Origin: Tomocerus qinae
Lineage: Eukaryota > Arthropoda > Collembola > Entomobryomorpha > Tomoceridae
Direction: 5' to 3'
DNA: 64,000 nucleotides
Assembly (NCBI GenBank): GCA_020055645.1
Contig: CM034548.1
Span: forward strand, 16,616,001 to 16,680,000
Under the pieces are notes generated by a model. It saw nothing but the letters and a program-made list of their open reading frames with translations. It searched no databases and was not told the origin of the DNA. This document shows, piece after piece, positions 49,801-61,543 of the stretch (positions are counted from its first letter, which is position 1; the number at the start of each line of letters is the position of its first letter). A program made the position numbers and the translations under genes.

Positions 49801-52800
49801 TAAGCCATTGGAAATATTCAAAGCAACATTCAAATCTGTGTTATGAACCTTTGCCTATTAGAAACTATAACTATAACTTTTGTATAAGTGGTGCTCGTAA
49901 TTAAATGAGCATGCAAATATCTATGGTTATTAATAAATTATGCCATCGATCATATTCTTCAAACGTTTAGGTTAGCAGTTTTTAGTAATTATCCTTTGAC
50001 ATTTTCTAAATTAGATTTTCAAAAGAATGATGTAAGTTATATTTAGTTCAATATAATAATATTCTTCCGAGTGAACTACATAGAGGAAACTGAACAGTAA
50101 ATGTACATAGCCAAAAATTGGGCAAGGAAATAAAAGAATACTATTGTGAAGTATGTTCCGGTCTTAAGTCTCTCCTTGAGTTTGGACAGTCTGTCAAATG
50201 GAATGGAATGATTTACGTAGTATTGCTGCATACAATGTACACACAGCATGTTATTAAATATTTTATGCCTCTACGAGGTTTACTATTATTATTTAGTGTG
50301 TCTTCTGAAATTCTGACTATGCAGGCAGAAAAAAATGTGTATAGGATGAGGAATGTATATGTCTAAGGTAGTTTGGTTTATGCTTTATAAGAATTTTGGG
50401 ACAATCTCCTCTATTCAGTACATTTCGCTCTAAGTAAAAATATTTATGCGTGGAAATAAGAAAGAGCATCCTTCCCTTGTTCCTTCAGGACTGCACAGTC
50501 AACTTGGCTTTCACTGAAATATTATCAAGGTACAAAGAGAACTTGTAAAGAAAAAGAAAAGTAAGTCAACCAAGAAGTTTCTCGACTTATCGTTGCTGTC
50601 ATTCTGGAAATTCTTAGCTGGCAGTTCTACTTACTTCAAAAGATGTATAATCAATGAATTACTTAAATTCGGCTTCGGGTTTCCGGATGCTGTAAAGCAC
50701 ACAATCACCCCCACAAATATTTACTAAAAGATTTCCCACAAAGTGCATAAACTTTTGGAGACCACAGATCCATTTATACAAGAAGACAATACTATTTCAC
50801 TTCTTTTGGCTTTTAAATTAATAGTTTCAAGGTATAAAGATTTATCCCATTGCATAAAAAATATAGTCGTCCGCAATGATTAAAGGCTTTCCATTTCTCT
50901 CAAAAGTGTAGCAATTGATACACGAAAAATGTAGCAACCATACCTAAAGCCCAGTTGATGTAAATTATCATCTGCATTCAGTAAAACAAACTTTACTTGT
51001 AAATACAGCTTACCTTACTTAGACACAGTGTAGAATTTTTAGATGGAACTTCCATTCTTTTTTTCCATTCTTAGATAGTTTATACTTACCAACATACAAT
51101 TGGTTATCACATTTTAAATTCAGTTTTACAGAAGGTGGAGTTAATCCCTGAATGTACTTTGACATCAAAATAGATCCAAAAACACATTATATCGTTCTAC
51201 AACCTGTAATTACATATACATTAAATATATCACAAATAAAATAACAAAACGGCGTCATAGCTAAATAATAAATTTACACAATAATTGTAAATCACAGCAT
51301 ACTTGACTATTGCTTACTAATGGTGCACAGACAAATAATTGGCAATGCTAGTGGAAATTATTTGTTCTAGTTGTGTACACAGGCGTACAGTTTAATCACA
51401 CTGCAGTTAGCGAATCTATTCCTAATAGTACATAGAAACCTGTAAATATGCACCATATAAAAGGAAACTTTGATGAATAGAATTAATTTCATTCATCCTA
51501 CTTCTGAGTGGGTGGTTGAATAAGAGATGCATGATAATGAGACGGTAATGATCAAAACTGCATTCACATTTCAATGTCAGTACGTAGGACAGTAAGTAGT
51601 AGTTTAGGAAAAACAAAACATAAAAGTACTGAATATTAGGGTAAGAATTGTCGTTAAGTTACGATAGAATAACTTATGACTTTTGGTATAAGTGATGAAG
51701 GTATACATTCTGTGGAATGGCTAAGGAAGTAAACAAACGAACTAACAATAACAATATCCTAGCCGCTCAAATTTCATGATAATTATAATCGTACTTAGAA
51801 ACAACGAAAAGGAGTTGCGTATGAAAGTCAATGTGGCAAGGAATGGAAGCATCAGCAATAGAAATTGTCGTTCTTAAAGAGACCAACTATAGATTTCCTC
51901 AATATGCCAAGTCCGAAGTTTGAGATTTAGAATCTCAATGTAATTGTGTCGTGCCCCAATTTCTCTTACAATTAGCGAGATTCTCTTCTTAAGTACAAGA
52001 TTGATCTACTTAATTTGTGTCGTATGAGGTAACTGAAAACATAAGTCAAGATTAACGGGATGGTGTTTCCTTTTCAATTACTGCTGCGGATAATCCATAC
52101 AGGAACAGTAAAAATAAACGACGAAACTTGTAACTGTATTAAAGATTTTACTTCTTGGCTCATTTTGGGGAGTAACCTCAATATTTTCCTTTCATTACAA
52201 ATATCGGCTATTCGCATTGCCCAATGCCTGCACTATTTATCTCTAACTATACAAACATGTGGAAACTATTAAACATCACCTACAGATATTATCATATCTA
52301 TAAAACCAAAATTCCATTTGCCCTATCGCCTTTGGATTTTGCGGTAGAAAGAATACTTCATTCATTCGATGTTTGATTCTTTTATATACAATCAATACAG
52401 AAACTATTAACCGTAGTATGTGTAGATGTCGTATAACTAAATCTGATACTATATTAAAAGCAAGTTCATAAGGAAAATATATTTTAATGACAATTTTGTT
52501 TGATTTGGATTTATTTGGGCATAAATGTAATAGTTGAATAATTTGTCAACTACAATCTGCCAATTGGAGAAAGGGCTTCAGTATTTTTGATTAGTGCTTC
52601 CATTTCCATCATCTCGAGTTAATTGTCGAACTATAGTGTATTTATTATCACATAACATATAGATGTAGGGTCAAAGAGTATAAGTTGTCGACAACCTGAG
52701 AATTTAACTTTTGCAAACTGCTTCTTGCAAACCTTAGAGTTAAGAATGCACTGCACAACAATGTTCAATCTTCATTCTTGATGACTGGAACTTAATTTCA

Positions 52801-53910
52801 CAAGTCTCATGTCACCCTTTGGACAGCGTCCTAGCATTTCTTTAAGATATCCATAGTGATTTGAAGCGTTTCGGGCGGAGATCTACCATTTTAAGAATAA
52901 AGTTCTGCTCGATTTATCTTAAATGGCTAAACTACTAACAATAAGTCGTAGTCGAAGGTTGGCAATAAGCTCCAACACTTGGTCATAAAACTCCTCGCAT
53001 TTTAAGAGTAGTATTCCTTAGCCGGCATCTCATTTTGTATTCTAAGTCGCTTAAGCTGAGTGCACTTCAAGAGATCCTAAGTTGAACAATAATATTAAAT
53101 CCTTCGTGTGCGTCTTCTAATATTGGAACCATTTTTATTCTAAATGCTTTACGATATTACAGAATTTTCCAGTGAATTACTTTCAACTATTTTGCTCTGC
53201 ACAGCGTTATCATATATCAGCCTTTATGTTATATATTCCAACTCAACTTTAGTCTAATATGATAAATACTTTCATAAAGGTAACCAAATGTTGATGCAAC
53301 CTAATCAACTATGTTATACACACAGAATAAATTAAGCAGTCAACATGAAAGACAATAATTGTAACGCTACAGATAGCCAGCGATACAGATATTGGTATGC
53401 TTTGAGCTCCAGATGAATAAAACTCCCACAGACTAGACCAAAATAGTACAGTGGTGTTGGAAAAAGATATGTCGTAAATAATGTTTCTGTGAAAGAAGGT
53501 TCAAAGGGCTTGCTGGAGTATCTATAAATTAAACGTTACTGTGATGTTCAATGTGCGTCACAACTTTTGCAAGAGAAAGTACTACCATATTACATGCACA
53601 ATAAATTGATATTGGTATCCTAAAAAGAAAAATTCCATAACTCCGGCGTGTTTTTCTAGCTTTTCCTTTTCGGCGTGCATTTACTTCCATCAAACTTTTT
53701 TGATTGCTATCCAAAAATAAACTTTAAACTATTTAAAAGGACAAAAGTGTAACTACATAATTTATATTTCGATAGGGCTTCCTTTCTCGCAATTCTTTAG
53801 TCTATTTACCCACTGACTGTAGCTTTTATATTGTAATATATTAATTGAGATACTAATTCTTGGTTACTACTATCTCTATTTGGTTACTATCCTCAGTGAA
53901 TTAGAAATTA
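46894..53910. other. AT-rich sequence with one MITE and no confident gene
   Basis: Apart from the 129-bp MITE, only short open frames occur. The one at 48887-49102 (+, 71 codons, HIPQPSGIQCNPQASCKDLG) is GC-richer than its surroundings and open on both strands. It has no recognised domain, and it is noted as a finding rather than called. Confidence 0.5.
47223..47351. mobile_element. 129-bp Tc1/mariner-type MITE
   Basis: Inverted ends of about 27 bp begin CAGTCGGGTCAGAAATGAAT on the left; the right end matches with three mismatches and continues to ATCGAACTC. Both ends are flanked by TA (47221-47222 and 47352-47353), the target site of Tc1/mariner. No coding capacity. Confidence 0.8.
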
Positions 53911-53913
53911 ACT

Positions 53914-54172
53914 CTTAAGGAGGCGCGGCATGTGTTTTCCTACTCAAGGAAATCATAGATAAGTCACCTAATTTTCAATCAATCTGGGGATAGTTAGTCT
54001 CAAAATTTAGACTGAAGACCCTGGAGGGTCACAAGTTTCAGATATGTTATGATTTTGACCTCCAAAGGTCACAGTGGCCTTTCTACCAAAAAGTTTTTTT
54101 TACAAATACAAATACATCGAGTTCATGCCAAATTCCGCTAGATATCTCGACGGAGGGGTGTGCCCCCTTAAG
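53914..54172. mobile_element. 259-bp MITE-like element with CTTAAGG ends
   Basis: The left end CTTAAGGAGGCGCGGCATG and the reverse complement of the right end CTTAAGGGGGCACACCCC share an imperfect inverted terminus. A possible 3-bp duplication, ACT, lies at 53911-53913 and 54173-54175. The interior has no coding capacity. The short duplication could be chance, so the superfamily is not assigned. Confidence 0.5.
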
Positions 54173-54175
54173 ACT

Positions 54176-57100
54176 GCATGGATTCCAATATTTCTCTATG
54201 TTAGCTTTCATTCTAATGTTCCACCAAACTTTAGTTAGTCTTCGTTTTAAAATTTCTGTCCTTATAACATATACTATTTACTATTTTATTTGATTGACGC
54301 TATAAGTCATTTGATATAATAATACTGACATAAAGAGCAAATCGTTTTCTATCACGTGAGCCTGTATTAGACGATGTGGGATTAAAGATGTACCAATGTA
54401 CCATTCTTACAGTGGGGAAAATTCGTTGCTAATATATACTAGTGCAGTTCTAAGCTCATCAATATTCTTTTTGTAAAGTAGACAACTGTTTATTTAACAA
54501 GAAACTATGGTAATCGGTATTTTGCCACTTTTAAATTTATTTTCATTATTTTAGTCATATTGACCACGAATGTAATTGGAATGAATGGATTCAGTTCTCA
54601 TTTAAACCTTGAAAGCTAGCAGTTCCTAAAAAGGGTAATAAAAATAGTCCATACAAGTGCTGTGACAAAGGAACAACTTACTTTGTATCAAAACCTATTT
54701 ATAACCCATGTGATGCACATACTTAATACTGCAGAGTCAACAGCAGAGTCTCTTATTCTGGAGATTTTACAAGTATAAATAAGTAGATAGCCTCGTCAGG
54801 CACTTTAACTTGAAATACGGATATAGTCTACAGATCTGCTAACTTCGTATCTGAAAGATGATAAATCACCTCCCTAGAATAATACTTTCTCCTTACCATC
54901 CAATTTCATGCCAATCACTTACGAACTACATAAGAACATTATGGTCAAGTTTTCGTCCTAACTTTTTATAAGAAATTTCCTCCAAGACTTTTGTTTCGCT
55001 ATACTACTACTTCATTTACTACCCCTTGGGGTCAATCGGTCTTTTATTTAACCAGAATAGATATTTCTTTGTCCTGAAACTACTTGCGTTAGGAATACTA
55101 GAATCTCTTCCTACCCATATACATTACTTTTGGAAACTGTATCTTTTATGAATAATAGTCAGTCAAGCCTAATTTGTCTAACTCTACCGCTAAAATATTG
55201 GTTGTATATTTTTAATAGTATTTTATATGATTTACTACCACTTAGCGAAAATAAACTTGTATTTTAATAACCACTCCAATCCCCATTAATGGTGATCTAT
55301 AATTAAAAGCAAAAACAGCCAAACTATTTGTTAATGTTACTTATTACTGACATTTCACTTAACACCGGCAAATACATTGAAGCTTTTTCCTATCCATAAT
55401 CTATGCTGTACCCTATTCCCTTCATTTTGGAAAAAAGTAACACGAATGCATGAGTAGATATGGCACAAAAAATGCTCTTCTATTTTGTTGTCAAAAAGAC
55501 ATTTTTATTGTGAAGGTGCTACAATGTCGAAATTGTCCTTTAAACTTAAAGAGAAGAGACGCGTGAGGAGATAATTGAGCAGTGAACCTGTCAGTACTCC
55601 AATTCACGCTTAACAAAACAAGGTATAATGAAATCAAAGAATGTCACATACATCAACGAACTCCAATTGGCAATATGGCTACCAAATTTACAAGGAATTC
55701 TTGGAGTCAATTTGTGATGGTATAGCATTACTGGTATTATTATTTTTGCACTATTTCTTCAATTGTCCCATTAGCATTGTTTTCCATAAGGGAGTCGAGG
55801 CGTATGACAATAATATCAGATTCGTTGAGCATTTCACTATATTACTTTTTATCATATTATAATACTGTCTTAAGTCTTAAACTGGAAATCTGTAACTATG
55901 AATCTGCAAGTGTCTGACTATATAAAGGCGTTATAATCACTACAATTACAATTTCATCCCTCAGTCCAATTCGGTCCAAGTCAGTCAAATTTCGGTCCAA
56001 TTCAGTTCAATTCCGTCAAATTCAGTCCAATTCGGTCAAATTCAGTCCAAGTCAGTCAAATTTCGGTCCAATTCAGTTAAATTCGGTCCAATTCAGTCTA
56101 ATTCGGTCTAAGGTATTTTGGTCAAAATCATGCAATTCTTTGGGTAGAATTGGTCGAAAGTTGAACGAAGTCACATGAATATTGCCATCACCCTTTTGGC
56201 CCTACTTTGTAAGATTTCCTCCACTGTTTTCCAATTTTTGAGGAATTGCTCTAGTAAGTCGAAGATCAAAGCCCGATCCGTGTGCAAAAAACGCTTTCTT
56301 AAAGTAATATGTTTTGGACGTTACGACCACGCAAATAGAGCAGTCAAAATATATACTGCGTACTGCAGTAATCCTAGAACCAGGACAGGTGTATTACTTT
56401 GGTTGACTGGGTTACATTAAAAGTATGCGGGGGCAGAAAAATGTTTTGCATTCTTATGTAGGAAATATGCTATTTTTGACATCTGCCAAGTCAGTTTGCG
56501 TAGGAGAATAAATTTTTTGGCTGCTCAGGTAAATCTTGCGGGTAAGAAGCAGTGCAGAAGCATGTCAAATACCATTCAGGCAAATAAACTACCTACAGGT
56601 TGTAGATGCACGATGCAGCAGGTAGCGTCACATCCATGAAGCTACATTGTATGTACGTCAGAAAAGAGTTGACTCCACAACTATTTTGTTTCTATAGAGA
56701 AGATGTCTTTTCAGAAAAAAACGAAGCATAGAGACATTAAGTAAATACGTTGCCTCTGGATATTTTACCATTCCATATCTTTGCATGCACATTTTTAAAG
56801 CCTCTTAGTGCTTGTATTGTATTGGTTGTTTTGTTATTTAAAAGGTTGGGAGCCCTAGAGATATATCTTTTGTGTACATTGAGCATAAGTACAATAGCAC
56901 TTGTAAATATCCCAGAAACCTGTACGCAGTGTATACAGGGTTTCGAGTAGTTTAGGTCGGCATTTAGCTTTAGAAGTAGTAAAAAATACGGAAGAAAGCA
57001 CTCTAGCTAGGACACATCTATTAGCCACATTATGTAGTAAATACTTTTGTGGACAGGTATACACATTAATACATAGGTAGTACATATTTCCTACTAATTA

Positions 57101-58358
57101 AATAGATGGTCAATATTGCTATTTAGATTGCAATAGGCAAGAAGCGTCAGGACTATATTATAACCGTGAAGTGACACATAGGAATTGAACTCTGTACATA
57201 TAAATAAATGTATTTATGTCATGCATCAATATTCTATTTATTGGAATTATTTCGAATTTATTGAAATGGTTCTAATGGAAGTAATGGGGGAATTCAACAT
57301 ATATAAATGTATATATTGTCAATGTTATAAGTGCTGTTTTTCAGAGCAACCCTGTAGATGCTTTAGGTGTGGACACATCTGTATTTGCTGTGAATCATCT
57401 TCCCTTTCTCATAAAACTTTCTCTCAGTACATCAATTGTAATAGCATGCGTCTATTCATGCCAAATACTATACAGAATGCGACACCAGTTTCTGGCCATA
57501 GGAATTATGCTGTACATGCAAATGTGTGGATGCGGGTTAAATTCAATACTTTATTTAGTTTAAATCCCCAAGCAGACCAAATAACTTTGATTGTGAACCT
57601 ACACTCGATTTCAAACAGGTCACATTGTTTATACATTGTATTTCCTATGGTCAGAAATATGTACCGCACACTGTACGTAATCTAAGCACCGATTAGGACA
57701 CAGAATTTCGTATATGTGCTGAAGTTATGAGAAGTATTTATACCATAGGTATCAAGGTAATCCAAAGAAATACCATTTGTGTGACATGTAAAATTCTGTA
57801 ATGAATGAGACAAATTTAGTTTTCACTATTTTTTAAAGTACATGGTATTTTAAAAACTGGATGTAATTAAATTATTAAAATTACATTTGGAAGATCAGAG
57901 TAGTTTCTTTTAATTATGGCAATTAACAAGAATAATTGTACCATATATCTATTCATCCTGAGAATTAAAGGCGAATATTTAGCAGTCAATTAATTTAAGC
58001 CATAAACTACCACCAAAAGTGTTCATATCAGGATGGCAAACACAAATGAAATAGGTAGAATAAAAGTTTCATTTAGGTGAAACAGGAATTTTATCCGGTG
58101 AAACAATAAAGCTCTGGAATTAAACCGAGCAAAGCCAACTATTTGACCAACTATTTACAGAAAAGACTATCTATTTAAAGTTTTGACATCAAGGCTTATT
58201 CAAAGGAATGCTAGCAACAACATAGAGAACAACAGATCAAATAATATTACTTTAGATGAGAAGAGTACTTACTGTAGATAGAGTAGATGGGTAAATATTG
58301 ATGCACCTCGCTTCCCTTTTGCATCACATCAGTGAACATTGCAACAATTTCATTAAAA
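54176..58358. other. AT-rich sequence, no confident gene
   Basis: Holds the degenerate tandem array at 55960-56112 and the longest open frame of the window (57185-57685, +, 166 codons). That frame has a Cys cluster (CIYCQCYKCCFSEQPCRCFR) but no recognised domain, and a second frame is open across it (57369-57563). It is not called as a gene. Confidence 0.5.
55960..56112. repeat. Degenerate 10-11-bp tandem array (AATTCGGTCCA/AATTCAGTCCA)
   Basis: About fourteen imperfect units alternating C(A/G)GTCCAATT and C(A/G)GTCAAATT forms. Part of the array repeats at a higher order: a block containing CCAAGTCAGTCAAATTTCGG occurs twice. No function is assigned. Confidence 0.85.
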
Positions 58359-58369
58359 ACTTTAAAGAG

Positions 58370-58967
58370 GAAACTTAGGTAGAATAACCTAAAAATCTAC
58401 ATCCATATTTACATAAGCATCCTGAATGCATATTATTAATACGCAAATAGCTATAAAGCTTGATAATCGTTAAAATAGTAATTAGAATTAGCCACTGTAG
58501 GGTTCCAGGAACTGCGTCGAAATAAACCTCAGAAATGTTTAATCTCCTGTTTAATTAATTATTATAATAATATTTGTTGAAATCCTTAAGTCAGAAAATT
58601 TGTTAGCGTTTACTTTACAATTCATTTTTTATGCTTTCAAGAAGCACTTCGTATAAATTAATTTTGTGATACTGAAACTGTGAAACTTAGGTAGACGAAC
58701 CTAAAAATCTACATCCATATTTGCATTAGCATCCTGCATGTATACTTTGAATACACAAAAAGCGGTAAAGCTTGAAATTTCTTAAAATAGTAATTAGACA
58801 CTATATTACTCCAGTAACTGAGTCGACATAAACCTTAGAAATATTAAGCCTCCTTTTTAATTAATTATTATAATAATATTTGCTGATATCCTTAAGCCAG
58901 ACAATTTTTTAGCGCTTACTTTTTTTATGCTGTAAGGAAGCACCTCGTATAGATTAATTTAGTGCTT
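58370..58967. repeat. Direct duplication, two copies with a 312-bp period
   Basis: Copy 1 starts GAAACTTAGGTAG at 58370 and copy 2 at 58682. Shared blocks include AACCTAAAAATCTACATCCA, TTAATTAATTATTATAATAA and the AAGCAC(T/C)TCGTATA end. Scattered substitutions and small indels show it is not recent. No open frame spans either copy. Confidence 0.85.
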
Positions 58968-60055
58968 AGAACTTTTTTCATTTAAAATGAAAAATATAAT
59001 GCTATATAATGTAAACTTAATGTTGCCTTACAATTACAAATACCTGGAAATATTGTAGAAAATAATCTGTCTCACTCATTTGAACAAGAATTCATATTTT
59101 CTGAATAGTGGTACTCCATACAACTTCAACTCGTTTGTGGGAAGGAAACCATTGACGCTACATAATAATTTTGCTAACACAAATCCCTTTTATACCACAA
59201 ACTAAGGAAATTAATTTGCTTTCACCTTTACACGCAGACCAACAAGGTTTCCTTCCAACAGCGGCTAAACTAGGTAACTGAAATGAAACTTCTTGACTTG
59301 AAAATGAAGATTAGTTTGCATGAACTTTAGCTCAAGTATGAATCTTTGGAAATTCATTGGTATAAGTAAACATAGAAATGTAGGTGTGGTAAATCTATGC
59401 ACATAATCCGGATATTATAGGAATTATGATTTCTAATTTCAACCCGTTTGCATCTTCAAAATCCAATTGGCGTAATTCGCAACTGACGTCAAATGAGAAT
59501 ATTCCACTCGACTGAAAACATGACATACGAGTAAATAAATACAAGTTACTTCCAATAGGTACGCTTGCTTGCAATTAAAAATTTAATTAAAAATCCTTAT
59601 AGTAGTTACTGCATCGCTAAAGTGATGAATGTTATATTTTGGTTTGTAGACATTTGTATAAAGCAATTTCACCGAAACTGAGAAAGTAAAGAGCGAGAAC
59701 AAAATTGTTGTATCAAAATATAGGATATGCCCAGAGTGAAGATGTGATGTAAACAGACATTTCACTCCTGCGGATAGGTATCTAACCTAAGTCCTACTTT
59801 CTTATTGATTTCACACATAAAGCACATAAGACACTGGGTATTAAGAGTGAAAGTCGCCTTGCAACTTGCAACAAGTCCTGAGCCCCAGAAAACTATATTT
59901 GTCGTGAGCTAAGTAGATACCAAAGAAATTTCAATAAACTGCGTTGCTATTCTTGTGTCGGGTTTAAATGGTATCTATTGGATCTAGTATCCATTATCAC
60001 AGTAGAAAAGTTACTACTGTAGAAAAGTTACTACCTCCTAACTAGTTTCTTATGG

Positions 60056-60558
60056 TTGCGAATTAAAGTTTATGGCAGACAAAGGAATTTTGTATGGCAA
60101 GAAATTTTAGTAAACAGTCGTACTTTGTATGGTGTGCAAGGAGACCGGTATCAAGCAAAGCAAAGGAGTAGAACTGTAAACGTTGCCAGTATTGTTTCAT
60201 TACTGATTCCTAAGGTAGATAGATCGAACACGGATCCTACGAATTTGTTATGCAAAGTCCTTTATTGTCGCGAAAATGGAAATCTACAACTACAATGCTC
60301 AAAAGGCATTATCGACACCATGATCAACAAATCGAAAGTTGGAGCTTGGTCAGCCGAAATAAGCACAGCGGCATGGCCAACTAATACAATTAAGTACATC
60401 ATTGCCCTATAAGGTCGGTAACTTCCTACAGAAGACAATCAATCTGCAATTGCAAGACGGATTGCCAAACTAATAGGTGTCCATGTAAAAAGAATGGCAT
60501 ACCTTGTGGTACAAAGTGCCATGTTGGCAATACATGTAAGAATGTTAAGTGCAATTGA
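60056..60558 (+). pseudogene. KRBA2-like integrase, decayed C-terminal part
   Basis: The frame from 60056 holds SLLIPKVDRSNTDPTNLLCK, matching the IP-VDRG-GDP-N-LGV block that follows the integrase core in KRBA2-like transposon proteins. A terminal Cys-rich module appears in another frame at about 60448-60558: NCKTDCQTNRCPCKKNGIPC, then GTKCHVGNTCKNVKCN and a stop. The family has the same order (VDRG block, linker, C-C-T-RC-C-K...C---CH module). The integrase core upstream is not recognisable and at least one frameshift separates the two pieces. It is an old, inactive transposon copy. Confidence 0.7.
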
Positions 60559-61334
60559 TTGTTCTTTTACGTATATTATGTTAATTATTTAATTTATGCA
60601 ATTATCACTATTTGACTGAGTAAATGAAGCTATCAAGATTTTGAGAACAAATTATAATCATTATAAAGTAGCATAATTGTCTACTTAATTAACTCAGTCT
60701 TTGTAATGCATTTAAGAATGGAACAGTTGTGCTGAAACTCCCGGGGTTCGGTTATCCTGTATTAACCCGCTACGAACAGTTATACTAGTACAATGGCGCC
60801 CTTACACAGAGGGTACATTTATACTACGACATATTTACCTAATTATGCAATACAACTTACGAATGATGTGTTTAGATGCATTTTTTGAAGCAAGGAAATA
60901 ACTCACCTGGAAATATCATGACAATATACAGACGGTTACTTAAATAGTTATTTATGTCTGAGATGCATTAACATAAGTAAGTAGAAACTACAGAAATATA
61001 TAATAATAATAGTAAGAAGGACTGGATTACTAACTTAATCAATGAACTGTAAATGAAACAAAGAATGCGATGAATAAATTAAGAGCCTATTAAAATTATC
61101 ATGCAATTACTTTAGGTAAATATTTATATTTAATAATTGAGAAAATAGCAAATTGTTTTAACTTATTATTACTCCAAGGCATGTTATAATGAAAGTGAAA
61201 TACCTGAAAATTATGCTTTGGGTACCCAACAACAGATTAGCAAGGAATGACGCGAATGATTGTCTATGCTGATTGTCATGTACAGAACTATAATTGCAAT
61301 AAACTTAAGCTAATAAAAATAGTTTCTCTCTTAC

Positions 61335-61543
61335 CTGCAAATTGTCCGGGTCCCAATTTTTTCTTCATATTTTCTTGTAGAGTTGCATTGACATTATTGG
61401 CACCAACATCGAAATTTCCATATTCCCATCCAGTTTTTAAATGCTGGACTAATGTTGACATGAATAATTTACAAGTCTGCGGTCCAGTGACCTCGGACTG
61501 TCCGTCTACTTCATACATAAGCATCACTTTCCTCCAGTTGAGT
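61335..61543 (-). CDS. Exon of a second receptor guanylyl cyclase/NPR-like receptor (partial)
   Basis: The acceptor TTGTGTTTTAG ends at 61544 and the donor GTAAGAG starts at 61334. The 209 bases encode LNWRKVMLMYEVDGQSEVTG, PQTCKLFMSTLVQHLKTGWE, then the YGNFDVGANNVNATLQEN, MKKKLGPGQFA segment. It aligns with the second half of exon 2 of the receptor at 8.9-20.4 kb ([12 protein letters not shown]...; W-R-V, aromatic, a Cys about 20 residues on). It ends at the equivalent place in the same phase (1). This suggests a paralogous ANF-receptor-domain protein in the same orientation. Its other exons were not found; upstream exons may lie beyond the right edge. Family assignment is by eye only. Confidence 0.55.

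Noticed and set aside
58274-58359. Candidate minus exon (28 codons, NEIVAMFTDVMQREAR, donor GTAAGT) that would join in phase to the 61.3-kb receptor exon
   Set aside because: The encoded sequence does not resemble the expected continuation of the ligand-binding domain; 28 open codons and a donor are not rare by chance.
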